DNA from: DAITQM01 sp036832975
GTDB lineage: Bacteria; Pseudomonadota; Gammaproteobacteria; Xanthomonadales; Wenzhouxiangellaceae
NCBI GenBank assembly: GCA_036832975.1
Contig: DAITQM010000001.1
Location: forward strand, 1 to 64,000
DNA length: 64,000 nt
Reading direction: 5' to 3'
In this document: positions 33,029 through 42,016 of the stretch, piece by piece
How the letters are laid out: each line of letters opens with the position of its first letter
Numbering within the stretch: position 1 is the stretch's first letter
Made by a program: the position numbers and the translations under genes
The notes under the pieces: generated by a model
Told to the model about the DNA's origin: nothing
The model's database searches: none
Seen by the model: only the letters and a program-made list of their open reading frames with translations

Positions 33029-33871
33029 ATGGACCGAAATCTGGACGATCTAGGAACGCTGAATGCGCTGGCCGGCGCGGCTGTCAGGATATTCCGGCCG
33101 CTGGTCAGAATCCTGCTCAGTCACGGCGTTTCTTTCAAGACTTGCTCGGATTGGTTGCGCTGGTGTTATGCCGATGTCGCCGCCCGGGAATTCGCCATCC
33201 CCGGCCGGAAACAGAGCAAATCGCGGGTCGCGGTCCTGACCGGCCTGACCCGCCCCGATGTCGATCGCGTCCTGGCGATGCCGCCGCCGCACCACCGAGT
33301 CCAGGATGAACATTACAACCGGGCGGCGCGGGTGCTGACCGCCTGGGCCTACGAGGCCGATTTCCTGGATGCCGACGGGCGGCCGATGACCCTGCCGTTC
33401 GACGCAGTGGATGGTGATGCCAGTTTTTCCTCGCTGGTCAACCGTTTCAGCGGCGGCGCGCCGCCGCGCGCCGTGCTCGACGATTTGCTGGACAACCAGG
33501 CGGTGACGATCGACGCCGCGCGCAATGTCACCTTGCAGCGCGCCAACTACGTGACCGGGGACAAAAAAATGGACGAGCACGCCGCGGTGATGGGCGATTC
33601 CTGCGGTCGCCTGCTGCACACCATCGGCCACAACATCGCCGACGGCCGGCACGACAAGCATCTGCAACTGATGGTCTATCACCGGGCGATCCCGGCGGAA
33701 AAACTGCCCGAAGTCCGCCGCTATCTCGAAAATCAGGGCAGGGATATGGTGCGCACCTGTGATCGTTGGTTGCATCGACGTTTCGCTGACACCAGCGGTA
33801 GACAGAACGACGACGTGTGCACCAGCGGGTTAGGTATTTATTATTTTCAGGAACCCGTAACGGGCAAATGA
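33029..33871 (+). CDS. DUF6502 family protein, putative regulator
   Basis: A 280-residue soluble protein of the DUF6502 type. The N-terminal LVRILLSHGVSFKTCSDWLRWCYADVA and KSRVAVLTGLTRPDVDRVLA look like a helix-turn-helix module, then comes a segment with HHRVQDEHYNRAARVLTAWAYEADFL, and the C-terminal half has PEVRRYLENQGRDMVRTCDRWLH. No catalytic motif is visible. It has its own strong promoter 7 nt before the ATG, so translation is likely leaderless; a dyad over that promoter suggests autoregulation. Function unknown. Confidence 0.75.
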   Translation: MDRNLDDLGTLNALAGAAVRIFRPLVRILLSHGVSFKTCSDWLRWCYADVAAREFAIPGRKQSKSRVAVLTGLTRPDVDRVLAMPPPHHRVQDEHYNRAARVLTAWAYEADFLDADGRPMTLPFDAVDGDASFSSLVNRFSGGAPPRAVLDDLLDNQAVTIDAARNVTLQRANYVTGDKKMDEHAAVMGDSCGRLLHTIGHNIADGRHDKHLQLMVYHRAIPAEKLPEVRRYLENQGRDMVRTCDRWLHRRFADTSGRQNDDVCTSGLGIYYFQEPVTGK

Positions 33872-33927
33872 CATTTTAACCGAGCATCTCTATCATTTTG
33901 GCCAGTCAACCTCAAGGAGCAGTGGAA

Positions 33928-35607
33928 ATGAGAGTAGTTTTCAGTCACTTTCGTCTGATCGGTGGACGAGTGTTACAGGCCGCTTGTCTTGCGGCGTTGA
34001 TCAACGTCCCCGCCCAGGCGGTGAGTATTACGCGCAGCATGACCGGGGCTTGGAATCTGCCGGATCAAGCGGCCCATGGCATGATCATTACCGTCGGCAC
34101 CAATGCCCACGGCGAAAGAAACATGGTTGTCTTTTTGGCAACTTACGCTGATGATGGACAAACGGCCTGGTTCACCGCGGTCGGCGGCGTGCAAGGCGAT
34201 ACTTTTAACGGCAGTTTATCCCGCGTCGCGGGTCCAACTTTTCTCGCGCCCAACGACACGCCGTTCACGATCGAGCAGGTCGGCACCATGTCGATCACCT
34301 TTAGCGATTGCAACAACGGTCAAGCCAATTTCATAACGCCCAACGAAGTGGTTGGTACCGGCGGTTTTCGCATCGCTCGAATCAGCGGTTTGTTCAACGA
34401 CAACTGCTCCGGTGGCGTATCCGATGATTTCCCGACCAGCGGTGCCATTTCCGCATTCACGCTGTTTCTGAACAATACCGGCGTCGATCCCGATGCCAGC
34501 GGCCGCGCCGAGTTCGAGGAACAACCAGGCCTTACGGAATTTGCGGTCGAGGTCGAGGATCTCGACGCCGGGGCGTATGACCTTGAAGTCGGCGGTATCG
34601 TGCGGGCCGTGATCGATGTCGTCCCGGATCAGAACGGCGGCACTCAAGGCGAAGTCGAATTCCGCTCGCCGGCCGAGCCCGGCAAGCTGCTGCTCGATTT
34701 CGATCCCCGAGACCAGTTGATCGAAATCGTACAGAACGGCGTGGTGTTCTTGAATGGAAACGCTCCCGCCGGCAGTCCGCCGCCGCCACCGCCCGGTGCC
34801 ATGCCGCCGCCATTCGGTCACTCCGAAATCGAGGTCTCGCTGATCAACGACGGCGTGTTTCCGGCTGCTTCCGGCAAAGCCGAACTCGAACAGCGCCCGA
34901 TGCGGGTCGATTTCAAAATCGAGCTCGAAGACGTTCCGCCGGGCGATTACGTCCTGCTCGTCGCCGGCGTCGAGCGTGGTGTGCTCAACGTCGTCGATAC
35001 CCCATCCGGCCCGGAAGGCGAACTTGAATATCGTTTTCCCGAATCGCCCGGCAAGCTGTTGCTCGATTTCGATCCGCTCGGCCAGACCATCGCGATTCAG
35101 GATCTCGCGGCGCTGCAAATCATGCACGTCGACTTCCCCACTGCCGGGAATGGCAATGGCGACGATGAAGGCGACGACGATGAAGGCGATGATGACAACG
35201 GCGATGACGAAGGCGACGATGATAACGGTGATGATGGCGATGACGAGGGCGACGATGATAACGGCGGCGACGGCAATGGCGCCCCCGGTGGTGAACTGAC
35301 CATCACCGTCGGCCTCGACAATGTCGGTCCGGACCCGGATGCCAGCGGCAGTGCCGAATTCGAACAGCGCCCGAATCGTACCGATTTCAACGTTGAAGTC
35401 GAAGATCTCGATGACGGCATGTATGAACTGCAAGTCGGCGGCGCCGCAGTAGCGATGATCATGGTCAACGACGACGAAGGTGAAGTCGAGTTCCGCGACC
35501 CGGCTGAACCGGGTCACATGCCGCTCGATTTCGACCCACTTGGTCAACAGATCGATGTCGTACAAAACGGCACGGTGTTCCTCAGCGCCGTGTTACCGGG
35601 CAATTGA
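33928..35607 (+). CDS. Secreted protein with triplicated beta-rich domain and acidic linker
   Basis: 559 residues. A signal peptide ends near PAQAVS. Residues about 33-180 match an unnamed domain common in Xanthomonadales-like bacteria (GAWNLPDQAAHGMII, QTAWFTAVGG, ITFSDCNNGQANF). Three copies of a roughly 90-residue domain follow (about 184-275, 300-392, 460-559) with the pattern ASGxAEFEQRP, DFxxEVEDL, VEFRxPAEPGKLLLDFDP, QNGxVFL. Between copies 2 and 3 lies a 45-residue stretch of Asp, Glu, Gly and Asn. AAGGAG precedes the ATG by 8 nt. Probably calcium-loving and extracellular; role unknown. Confidence 0.7.
   Translation: MRVVFSHFRLIGGRVLQAACLAALINVPAQAVSITRSMTGAWNLPDQAAHGMIITVGTNAHGERNMVVFLATYADDGQTAWFTAVGGVQGDTFNGSLSRVAGPTFLAPNDTPFTIEQVGTMSITFSDCNNGQANFITPNEVVGTGGFRIARISGLFNDNCSGGVSDDFPTSGAISAFTLFLNNTGVDPDASGRAEFEEQPGLTEFAVEVEDLDAGAYDLEVGGIVRAVIDVVPDQNGGTQGEVEFRSPAEPGKLLLDFDPRDQLIEIVQNGVVFLNGNAPAGSPPPPPPGAMPPPFGHSEIEVSLINDGVFPAASGKAELEQRPMRVDFKIELEDVPPGDYVLLVAGVERGVLNVVDTPSGPEGELEYRFPESPGKLLLDFDPLGQTIAIQDLAALQIMHVDFPTAGNGNGDDEGDDDEGDDDNGDDEGDDDNGDDGDDEGDDDNGGDGNGAPGGELTITVGLDNVGPDPDASGSAEFEQRPNRTDFNVEVEDLDDGMYELQVGGAAVAMIMVNDDEGEVEFRDPAEPGHMPLDFDPLGQQIDVVQNGTVFLSAVLPGN
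35143..35283 (+). repeat. Low-complexity GATGAC/GGCGACGAT coding repeat (acidic linker)
   Basis: Imperfect short repeats encode a run of Asp, Glu, Asn and Gly in the secreted protein. The array is prone to slippage. It keeps the reading frame because units are multiples of three. Confidence 0.7.
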
Positions 35608-35642
35608 ACCGGTAGGACGAACCACGACCGGCATCGTATCCC

Positions 35643-35799
35643 TAACAGGTTGTTGAAAAACGCCATCCTGGCGTTTTTCAACGTCGCTTGCGAAAGGCGC
35701 GACTTTCGCTGCGCTCCCGAAATCAGCCGCTAAGGAGCGCCTGATTTCGCCGGGCCATCCGTGGCCCGGATTAGCAGGCTGTTTTTCAGCAGCCTGTTA
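35643..35799. mobile_element. 157-bp multi-hairpin element with 19-bp terminal inverted repeats
   Basis: Left end TAACAGGTTGTTGAAAAAC and the right end read on the other strand, TAACAGGCTGCTGAAAAAC, differ at two positions. Inside are strong hairpins: GAAAAACGCC/GGCGTTTTTC, CGAAATCA/TGATTTCG, and CCGGGCCA/TGGCCCGG. No coding capacity and no clear target duplication. Related ends occur at 7338 and 43591. It is a MITE- or REP-like element 35 bp after the preceding stop codon. Confidence 0.65.
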
Positions 35800-35860
35800 A
35801 AGGAACGTTTCGCCAGCCTCCGCCAGGCGCGAAACATCGGCCACGGAAGGTCACCCCGCA

Positions 35861-35897
35861 CCCGTTCGCTCCAGGGAAGGAGCGGACGGGTTTTTTT
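35861..35897 (+). terminator. Rho-independent terminator
   Basis: CCCGTTCGCTCC, loop AGGGAA, GGAGCGGACGGG, then TTTTTTT. A 12-bp stem with one mismatch and a seven-T tail, on the plus strand. It ends transcription from the secreted-protein gene upstream and isolates the DUF1207 gene. Confidence 0.85.
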
Positions 35898-35981
35898 ATG
35901 CATGCCGGACCGCTGCTACAATGCCGCCCTTGATCCGCCGGTGCGCCGGGCGGGTCATGTGTGATACTTGCGAATGGACCG

Positions 35982-36971
35982 ATGATGTTAAGAGCTACTA
36001 CTGCCCTTGTATTCCTTTTTCTCGTACCGTCCGCGCTGGGGGGCCAAGATACGGCCGCCGATTGCGTTGCGCTCGAGGATCCGGCCTTGCGCCTGGCCTG
36101 TTATGACCGGTTATTCGACCGCCAGAGCGCGGCGTCACCGGCGCGCGAAGCAGATGGCGGCAATGGAACTGCTGCCGCCGCAACTGGCGAATGGCTGCCG
36201 GATACCACCGATTTCCCGCGGCTGATCGCCGATCCCAAGGAACAGCAGTTTTTCTTTTCCTTCGGCAATCTCGATTTTCCGGCCGTGCGCGGCGATATCG
36301 CCGCCTCGCTGGTCGGCTTTGGCGACCGCCTCGGCCTGTACCGCTTCGCGCCCGCCGCTGACGGTGCCTATTGGCAGATCAACGCCGTCGGTGGCCTGTT
36401 CGCGCAGTTCGATATCGACGATTTCAACGACAGCGACAACGGCGGCGATCTGCTCAACGCCGATTACACCGTCGGCGTTGCGGCGTTGCGTATCTCAGGC
36501 CCCCACGCTCTGCGCTTGAAGCTGTTCCACGAAAGTACCCACCTCGGCGATGAGTTGCTGATCGAAGATCCCGAATTTCAACTGCGCCGCTTGAATTATT
36601 CCTACGAAGCGCTCGATGCCCTCTATGCCTACACCAGCGGGCCATGGCGGGCTTACGGCGGCGGCCGCGTCCACCTCCGGCGCGATCCCGAAGGCGTCCA
36701 GCGCTGGCAGCTCAACGCCGGCCTCGAATATCGCGGCGCCATGCCGCTCATTTTCGCCGCCTACCCGGTCGCCGGCTTTGACCTGCGCGCCTGGAACCAG
36801 AACGACTGGGATCCAACGATCAGCCTCAAAGGCGGCGTCGAATGGCGCGGCAAGGACACCGACCGCTATCTACGCCTGCTCGTCGAGTACCTCGACGGCC
36901 CTTCGCCCTTCGGGCAGTTCTTCAGCGACAACCTCGACTACCTGGGCGCCGGCCTGTATTTCGGCTTCTGA
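35982..36971 (+). CDS. DUF1207 family outer-membrane/periplasmic protein
   Basis: 329 residues with a signal peptide (ALVFLFLVPSALGG). After it, CVALEDPALRLACYDRLFD is a short Cys-paired motif frequent at the N-terminus of exported proteins. The remainder is beta-rich: FFSFGNLDFPAVRGDI, ALRLKLFHESTHLGDELL, and a C-terminal LDYLGAGLYFGF ending in Phe as in outer-membrane barrels. The HESTHLGDE core is typical of DUF1207. Function unknown. ATG 35982 or 35985; a GTG at 35961 is less likely. Confidence 0.75.
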   Translation: MMLRATTALVFLFLVPSALGGQDTAADCVALEDPALRLACYDRLFDRQSAASPAREADGGNGTAAAATGEWLPDTTDFPRLIADPKEQQFFFSFGNLDFPAVRGDIAASLVGFGDRLGLYRFAPAADGAYWQINAVGGLFAQFDIDDFNDSDNGGDLLNADYTVGVAALRISGPHALRLKLFHESTHLGDELLIEDPEFQLRRLNYSYEALDALYAYTSGPWRAYGGGRVHLRRDPEGVQRWQLNAGLEYRGAMPLIFAAYPVAGFDLRAWNQNDWDPTISLKGGVEWRGKDTDRYLRLLVEYLDGPSPFGQFFSDNLDYLGAGLYFGF

Positions 36972-37010
36972 CCATCTCCCCCGTCCTGCGCTACAATGCG
37001 CCCCCGACCC

Positions 37011-37100
<90 letters not shown>

Positions 37101-37185
37101 CCCACAAAAAAGGCAGGATGCCTCGTTAACGCCCTGCACGCGCCCTCCGGGCAGTCGGCCAGGCCATCGGTTACAATCACCGCCC

Positions 37186-37298
37186 GGCGGCCTTCGCCGG
37201 TCGCTCCGCGGTGCGGCGCTCGTGAACCCCGTCAGGCCCGGAAGGGAGCAGCGGCAGCGGGCATCGCAGGCGCCGGAATCCGGCGGGCGGAGGTTGCC
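37186..37298 (+). ncRNA. ffs: Signal recognition particle RNA, bacterial small type (4.5S)
   Basis: The Ffh-binding core GTCAGGCCCGGAAGGGAGCA (from 37231) with the GGAA tetraloop and asymmetric AGCAGC loop is unmistakable. The ends GGCGGCCTTCGCC and GGCGGAGGTTGCC pair to close the hairpin, giving about 113 nt. TACAAT at 37172-37177 supplies a -10. Position between tRNA-Ser and dnaX is conserved in many proteobacteria. Confidence 0.92.
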
Positions 37299-37327
37299 CT
37301 TTGTTCGACTGCCCGTCACCCCGCACG

Positions 37328-38983
37328 ATGAGCTATACCGTATTGGCCCGCCGCTGGCGCCCACGCCGTTTCGCCGACCTCGTCGGCCAGGAGCACGTCG
37401 TCCAGGCGCTGACTAATGGTCTGGCGCAGGGCCGCCTGCACCACGCCTTTTTGTTTACCGGCACCCGCGGTGTCGGCAAGACGACCATCGCCCGCATCCT
37501 GACCAAGTCATTGAACTGCGAGCAGGGCGTCAGCGCCGAACCGTGCGGCGAGTGCGCGACGTGCAAGGACATCGACAGTGGCCGATTCGTCGATCTGCTG
37601 GAGATCGACGCGGCTTCGCGGACCAAAGTCGAGGACACCCGCGAGATCCTCGACAATGTGCCGTATATGCCGGTCCGCGGCCGCTACAAGGTGTATCTGA
37701 TCGACGAAGTCCACATGCTGTCGGCGAGCAGCTTCAACGCCCTGTTGAAAACCCTCGAAGAGCCGCCGGAGCACGTCAAGTTCCTGCTCGCCACGACCGA
37801 TCCGGAGAAGATTCCGGTGACGATCCTGTCGCGTTGCCTGCGCTTCAATCTGCGCCGCATGCGGCCCGAGGAAATCTCGGACTATCTCGAAAAAATGCTG
37901 GCGGCCGCCGAAATCGAACACGATGCCGCCGCCCTGGCGCTGATCGCCCGCGCCGCGGATGGCAGTATGCGCGACGCGCTCAGTCTGCTCGATCAGGCCC
38001 TGGCCTTCGGCAACGGCGCGCTCAGGGAGGCGGAAACCCGCGAGATGCTCGGCATGGTCGAACAACGTCATCTGGAGCGTCTGCTCGCGGCGCTGGCCAG
38101 CGGTGACGGCGGCGCGTTGCTGGCAGTCGCCGGTGAGTTGTGGCAGATGGGTCTGCCGCCCGAGCGCCTGCTGGCGCAGTTGCTGCAAGTGCTGCACCGG
38201 ATCGCGGTCCTGCAGCAAATTCCGGCGCATACCGATCCGGCGAACGCGGAAGATGACGCGGCGCGTGCGGTGCAGCACAGTTTCGACGCCGAGTCCATCC
38301 AGTTGTACTACCAGATCGTGTTACACGGCATCCGCGATCTGGCGATCGCCCCGGATGCCCGGATCGCGCTGGAGATGACCCTGCTGCGCCTGCTGGCTTT
38401 CACCCCCGAGGAGATGCCGGCGACCAGCCCCGGGGTCGAGGACGAACCTGCGGCCGCTCCGGTGGCCGTGGCGGGCCCCCGGCCGGCAACTTCGCCGCCC
38501 CCCAGTACGCCACCCAGCCCGGCATCCAGCGCCGGCGGCGTGGCCGAACCGGCCGGCGCGGCCGCCGGTCAAAACCCCTCGGCGGCGGAGTGTCCGACGG
38601 CGGAGAACTGGCCCGAGTGGCTTGCCCGCCTCGAACTCGAACCGATCACCCGCGAATACGCCGCCCACCTGGCGCTGAGTGGATACGATGGCGGCGCGCT
38701 GTGGCGCTTTACAATCCACCGCGAGTCGGCGTATCTCGATACCGAGCGCCAACGCGCCGCGCTGGGCACGGCGCTCAGCCGCCATTTTGGCCGCCCGGTC
38801 GAGGTCCGGGTCGAGACCGCCGACGGGCCGCTGGAGACCCACGCCCGGCGGCGGCGTGCCGCCGCCGATGCCGCCCAGGAAAACGCCGAACGGGCGATCG
38901 GCAGCGATCCTTTGGTACGCGCATTACAACAAGAACTCGGGGCTCGGATCGTACCCGGTTCGACCCGTCCCGTCGCGCCCTAA
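37328..38983 (+). CDS. dnaX: DNA polymerase III subunits gamma/tau
   Basis: A 551-residue clamp-loader ATPase. MSYTVLARRWRPRRFADLVG opens it; Walker A GTRGVGKTT, the zinc site CEQGVSAEPCGECATC, Walker B LIDEVHMLS, the sensor-1 ATTDPEKIP and SRC motif LSRCLRFNLRR follow. A Pro/Ala-rich linker (about 365-425) leads to a C-terminal tau-like region that is shorter than in E. coli (643 residues). No A-rich slippery site for gamma was found. Heads the dnaX-ybaB-recR operon. Confidence 0.95.
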   Translation: MSYTVLARRWRPRRFADLVGQEHVVQALTNGLAQGRLHHAFLFTGTRGVGKTTIARILTKSLNCEQGVSAEPCGECATCKDIDSGRFVDLLEIDAASRTKVEDTREILDNVPYMPVRGRYKVYLIDEVHMLSASSFNALLKTLEEPPEHVKFLLATTDPEKIPVTILSRCLRFNLRRMRPEEISDYLEKMLAAAEIEHDAAALALIARAADGSMRDALSLLDQALAFGNGALREAETREMLGMVEQRHLERLLAALASGDGGALLAVAGELWQMGLPPERLLAQLLQVLHRIAVLQQIPAHTDPANAEDDAARAVQHSFDAESIQLYYQIVLHGIRDLAIAPDARIALEMTLLRLLAFTPEEMPATSPGVEDEPAAAPVAVAGPRPATSPPPSTPPSPASSAGGVAEPAGAAAGQNPSAAECPTAENWPEWLARLELEPITREYAAHLALSGYDGGALWRFTIHRESAYLDTERQRAALGTALSRHFGRPVEVRVETADGPLETHARRRRAAADAAQENAERAIGSDPLVRALQQELGARIVPGSTRPVAP

Positions 38984-39011
38984 GCGCTCTTCCACTCCTT
39001 CAGGTCGTCAT

Positions 39012-39338
39012 ATGAAAAACAGTCTGGCCGGTTTGCTGCAGCAAGCCCAGAAAATGCAGGAACAATTGCAATCGGCGCAAGCCGAACTGAAACAAATCGA
39101 AGTCACCGGCGAGGCCGGCGGCGGTTTGGTCAAGGTCACGATGAACGGCCACCATCAGGTGCGGAGCGTGACGATCGTCCCGTCGCTGCTCGCCGACGGC
39201 GACGCCGAATTGCTCGCCGACCTGACCGCCGCCGCGGTCAACGATGCGGTGCGCCGGGTGAGCGAGGTGGGCGCCGAGAAAATGTCCGGTCTGACCGGCG
39301 GGCTGAACCTGCCGGCCGGGTTTCCGAAAATTTTCTAA
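39012..39338 (+). CDS. ybaB: YbaB/EbfC family nucleoid-associated protein
   Basis: A 108-residue DNA-binding protein, dimeric with helical tweezers. LAGLLQQAQKMQEQLQSAQAEL, GGLVKVTMNGHHQVRSVTI and the C-terminal KMSGLTGGLNLPAGF are family hallmarks. Lies 28 bp after dnaX and 23 bp before recR, the conserved order. Confidence 0.95.
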   Translation: MKNSLAGLLQQAQKMQEQLQSAQAELKQIEVTGEAGGGLVKVTMNGHHQVRSVTIVPSLLADGDAELLADLTAAAVNDAVRRVSEVGAEKMSGLTGGLNLPAGFPKIF

Positions 39339-39361
39339 TCTTTCCAAAGCGCGCGGCGGTG

Positions 39362-39961
39362 ATGAACGACGATCTGTTGTTTAGGTTGATCGACAGCCTG
39401 CGCGTGCTCCCCGGCGTCGGCCCGCGCAGCGCCCAGCGTATGGCCCTGCACCTGCTCGAACGCGATCGGGCCGGCGGGCGCAAACTGGCCGCCGATCTGA
39501 CTTTGGCGCTTGACCGCATCGGTCACTGCGCGACCTGCCGCAATTTCACCGCCCAGGAACTGTGCGCTCTGTGCCGCAACCCCCGCCGCGACGACGGCCT
39601 GCTGTGCGTGGTCGAAACCCCGGCCGACGTGCTGGCGATCGAGCAGGCCGGGGTCTTTACCGGCCGTTACTTCGTCCTCCTCGGTCGCCTTTCGCCGCTC
39701 GACGGTATCGGTCCGGAGGATCTCGGCCTCGACCTGCTGGAAAAACGCCTGGCCGACGGCAACCTCCGCGAATTGGTGGTCGCCACCAATGCCACCGTCG
39801 AGGGCGAGGCCACCGCCTGGTACCTGAACGAAATGGCCCACCGTCATGGTCTTCTGGTCAGCAGGATCGCCCACGGCGTACCACTGGGCGGTGAGTTGGA
39901 GCAGATCGACCGTTCAACGTTATCGCTGGCCTTCACGCAGCGCCAGCCGCTCGGAAAATAA
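39362..39961 (+). CDS. recR: Recombination protein RecR
   Basis: A 199-residue gap-repair mediator working with RecF and RecO. Helix-hairpin-helix LRVLPGVGPRSAQRMALHLL, a four-Cys zinc finger (CATCRNFTAQELCALC), and a Toprim domain with VVETPADVLAIE and ATNATVEGEATAWYL. ATG 39362 is preferred to GTG 39359. Last gene of the dnaX operon. Confidence 0.95.
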   Translation: MNDDLLFRLIDSLRVLPGVGPRSAQRMALHLLERDRAGGRKLAADLTLALDRIGHCATCRNFTAQELCALCRNPRRDDGLLCVVETPADVLAIEQAGVFTGRYFVLLGRLSPLDGIGPEDLGLDLLEKRLADGNLRELVVATNATVEGEATAWYLNEMAHRHGLLVSRIAHGVPLGGELEQIDRSTLSLAFTQRQPLGK

Positions 39962-40024
39962 CTGCCGCCGTCCCCAGCGGGCGGCACGGTACACTGGAGA
40001 TCCTGAACCGAAGACGAGTCAGAC

Positions 40025-41158
40025 ATGCCGGAAGAACAACGTTCAGGTGAGGTTTACCGGCCGAGTGGCGATTGGACGCTGGCCCGGATCCCGCCCGACG
40101 CGCCACCACCCGCCTGGCGCAGCGGTGGCGAAGGCGGTGTCCACGAAGTGATGCCGGCACACTTTACACGCCTCGATTTTTCCGGGCTCGGCAGGCTCGA
40201 TAGCGCCGGCGCCGTTCGCTTGTTACAAATGCTGCCGAGCAGCGCACTGGAAGCAGTGAGCGAACATATCGAGCACATCGCCCCCCGGCAACTCGCCTTT
40301 GTCGAAGCGGTGGCTCGTGCATTGCACGCTGGTTGCCCGCCGCGCCGGCATCCGCCGAGCCTTTATGCGCTGATGGAACGTACCGGGCGCTGGATGGTCG
40401 CCGCCTGGCAGCCCGGGATTTTGCTTCTCAGTTTTGTCGGCCAGGTATTGATTACGTTTGTCCGTGTCGTGGTTCACCCGGCGCGCCTGCGCTTTACTTC
40501 CGTCGTCTATCACATGGAAGCGGTGGGGCTCGATGCAGTGCCGATCGTCTCGACGTTGAGTTTCATGGTCGGCGCGGTGGTCGCCTTTCTCGGCGCGACG
40601 ATATTGAAAGATTACGGCGCCGAGGTGTTCACCGTCCAATTGGTGTCGTATTCATTCCTCCGCGAATTCGGCATCGTGCTGAGCGCCATTTTGCTCGCCG
40701 GCCGATCGGGCAGCGCCTTTACGGCGCAGATCGGGGCGATGAAAAGCAACGAGGAAATCGACGCGCTGCGCACGATCGGCGTCGATCCGGTCGAAGTGCT
40801 GGTCGTGCCGCGCCTGATTGCCATGCTGATCATGCTGCCTATCCTGACGCTGCTGGCGATGATCATGGGTATCGCCGGCGGCGCTCTGGCGTTGATCGGT
40901 ACGATAGACCTGACGCCCGGCGCTTTTACCGCCCGCTTGCAGGAAACCACCGAGCTGCGGCATTTCTGGGTGGGTATCAGCAAGTCGCCGGTGTTCGCCT
41001 ATATCATCGCCACGGTCGGTTGCCTGGAAGGATTGAAAGTCTCGGGCAGCGCCGAATCGGTCGGCCGCCATACCACATCGTCAGTCGTGCAATCGATCTT
41101 TCTGGTGATCATTTTCGACGCTTTGTTCGCGGTTTATTTTATCGAGGTCGGTTTGTGA
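40025..41158 (+). CDS. MlaE-family ABC permease with N-terminal STAS-like domain
   Basis: A 377-residue membrane protein. Residues 1-115 are soluble and STAS-like (FTRLDFSGLGRLDSAGAVRLLQ), and 125-377 form an MlaE permease: VVAFLGATILKDYGAEVFTVQ, EFGIVLSAILLAGRSGSAFTAQIG, MKSNEEIDALRTIGVDPVEV. In Mla systems the STAS protein MlaB is separate; here a fused copy probably takes its place. Starts the four-gene MCE transporter and overlaps the ATPase gene by 4 bp. Substrate is probably lipid. Confidence 0.85.
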   Translation: MPEEQRSGEVYRPSGDWTLARIPPDAPPPAWRSGGEGGVHEVMPAHFTRLDFSGLGRLDSAGAVRLLQMLPSSALEAVSEHIEHIAPRQLAFVEAVARALHAGCPPRRHPPSLYALMERTGRWMVAAWQPGILLLSFVGQVLITFVRVVVHPARLRFTSVVYHMEAVGLDAVPIVSTLSFMVGAVVAFLGATILKDYGAEVFTVQLVSYSFLREFGIVLSAILLAGRSGSAFTAQIGAMKSNEEIDALRTIGVDPVEVLVVPRLIAMLIMLPILTLLAMIMGIAGGALALIGTIDLTPGAFTARLQETTELRHFWVGISKSPVFAYIIATVGCLEGLKVSGSAESVGRHTTSSVVQSIFLVIIFDALFAVYFIEVGL

Positions 41159-41925
41159 ACGAAGCGGAGATGGTGATCGACGTCCGCGGGCTCGTCAATC
41201 GCTTTGCCGATGTCGTAGTCCACGATGGCGTCGATTTGCAGGTCAAGCGCGGCGAAATTCTCGGCGTCGTCGGCGGTTCCGGCGCCGGCAAATCGGTGCT
41301 GTTGCGCTCGATCGTCGGTTTGCAGCCTTTCGCCGCCGGTGAAGTCACCGTACTCGGTCACCGTGTCAGCCGCGAAATCGACACCGATCCCGAGCTGCAA
41401 CGCCGGGTCGGCGTCATGTTCCAGGACGGGGCTTTGTTCTCCTCCCTGACCGTGATCGAAAACGTGATGTTCGCGATCCGCGAGCATTATCCGCTGGATG
41501 AGGTTTTTCTCGCCGAACTGGCGCACGTCAAGATCGTGATGGCCGGTCTCGATTCCTGTGACGCCCATTTATATCCCCGCGAACTGTCCGGCGGCATGCG
41601 CAAGCGGGCCGGGCTGGCCCGCGCCTTGGCGCTCGACCCTGAACTGTTGTTTCTCGACGAACCGACCTCAGGGCTCGACCCGATCACCGCCGCGGCCTTC
41701 GACCGGCTGCTGGTCACCTTGCGCGACGCCCTGGATCTCACCGTGTTTCTCGTGACCCACGACCTCGATACCTTGTACCGCACCTGCGATCGGGTCGCGG
41801 TGCTGGCCGACAAACGGGTACTGGCGGTCGCGCCGCTGGCCGACATCGCGGCTTTCGATCATCCGTGGGTCCACGCCTATTTTCAAGGCCCGCGCGGCCG
41901 GGCCGCCAGGAAAAACCGCCGGTGA
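41155..41925 (+). CDS. MlaF-family ABC transporter ATP-binding protein
   Basis: A 256-residue ATPase. Walker A VGGSGAGKSVLL, Q-loop VMFQDGALFSSLTV, signature YPRELSGGMRKRAGLARAL, Walker B LLFLDEPTSGLDP, and the H-loop FLVTHDLDTL are complete. The ELSGGMRKR form is typical of MlaF/Mkl proteins serving MCE transporters. GTG 41155 overlaps the permease stop; ATG 41170 is an alternative. Confidence 0.9.
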   Translation: MNEAEMVIDVRGLVNRFADVVVHDGVDLQVKRGEILGVVGGSGAGKSVLLRSIVGLQPFAAGEVTVLGHRVSREIDTDPELQRRVGVMFQDGALFSSLTVIENVMFAIREHYPLDEVFLAELAHVKIVMAGLDSCDAHLYPRELSGGMRKRAGLARALALDPELLFLDEPTSGLDPITAAAFDRLLVTLRDALDLTVFLVTHDLDTLYRTCDRVAVLADKRVLAVAPLADIAAFDHPWVHAYFQGPRGRAARKNRR

Positions 41926-42016
41926 ACGGCGATCGGCATCCCGTGCGAGTGCCTGGCGACCGATTGTTGGGCGACCGACTGGACGGCGCGCCCGCGGTCG
42001 TAGACAATGTCAGACG

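Noticed and set aside
37328..38983. Programmed frameshift in dnaX giving a short gamma subunit
   Set aside because: The only A6 run (near 37890) lies in the ATPase region and is not followed by the AAG slippery context or a hairpin at the domain boundary.
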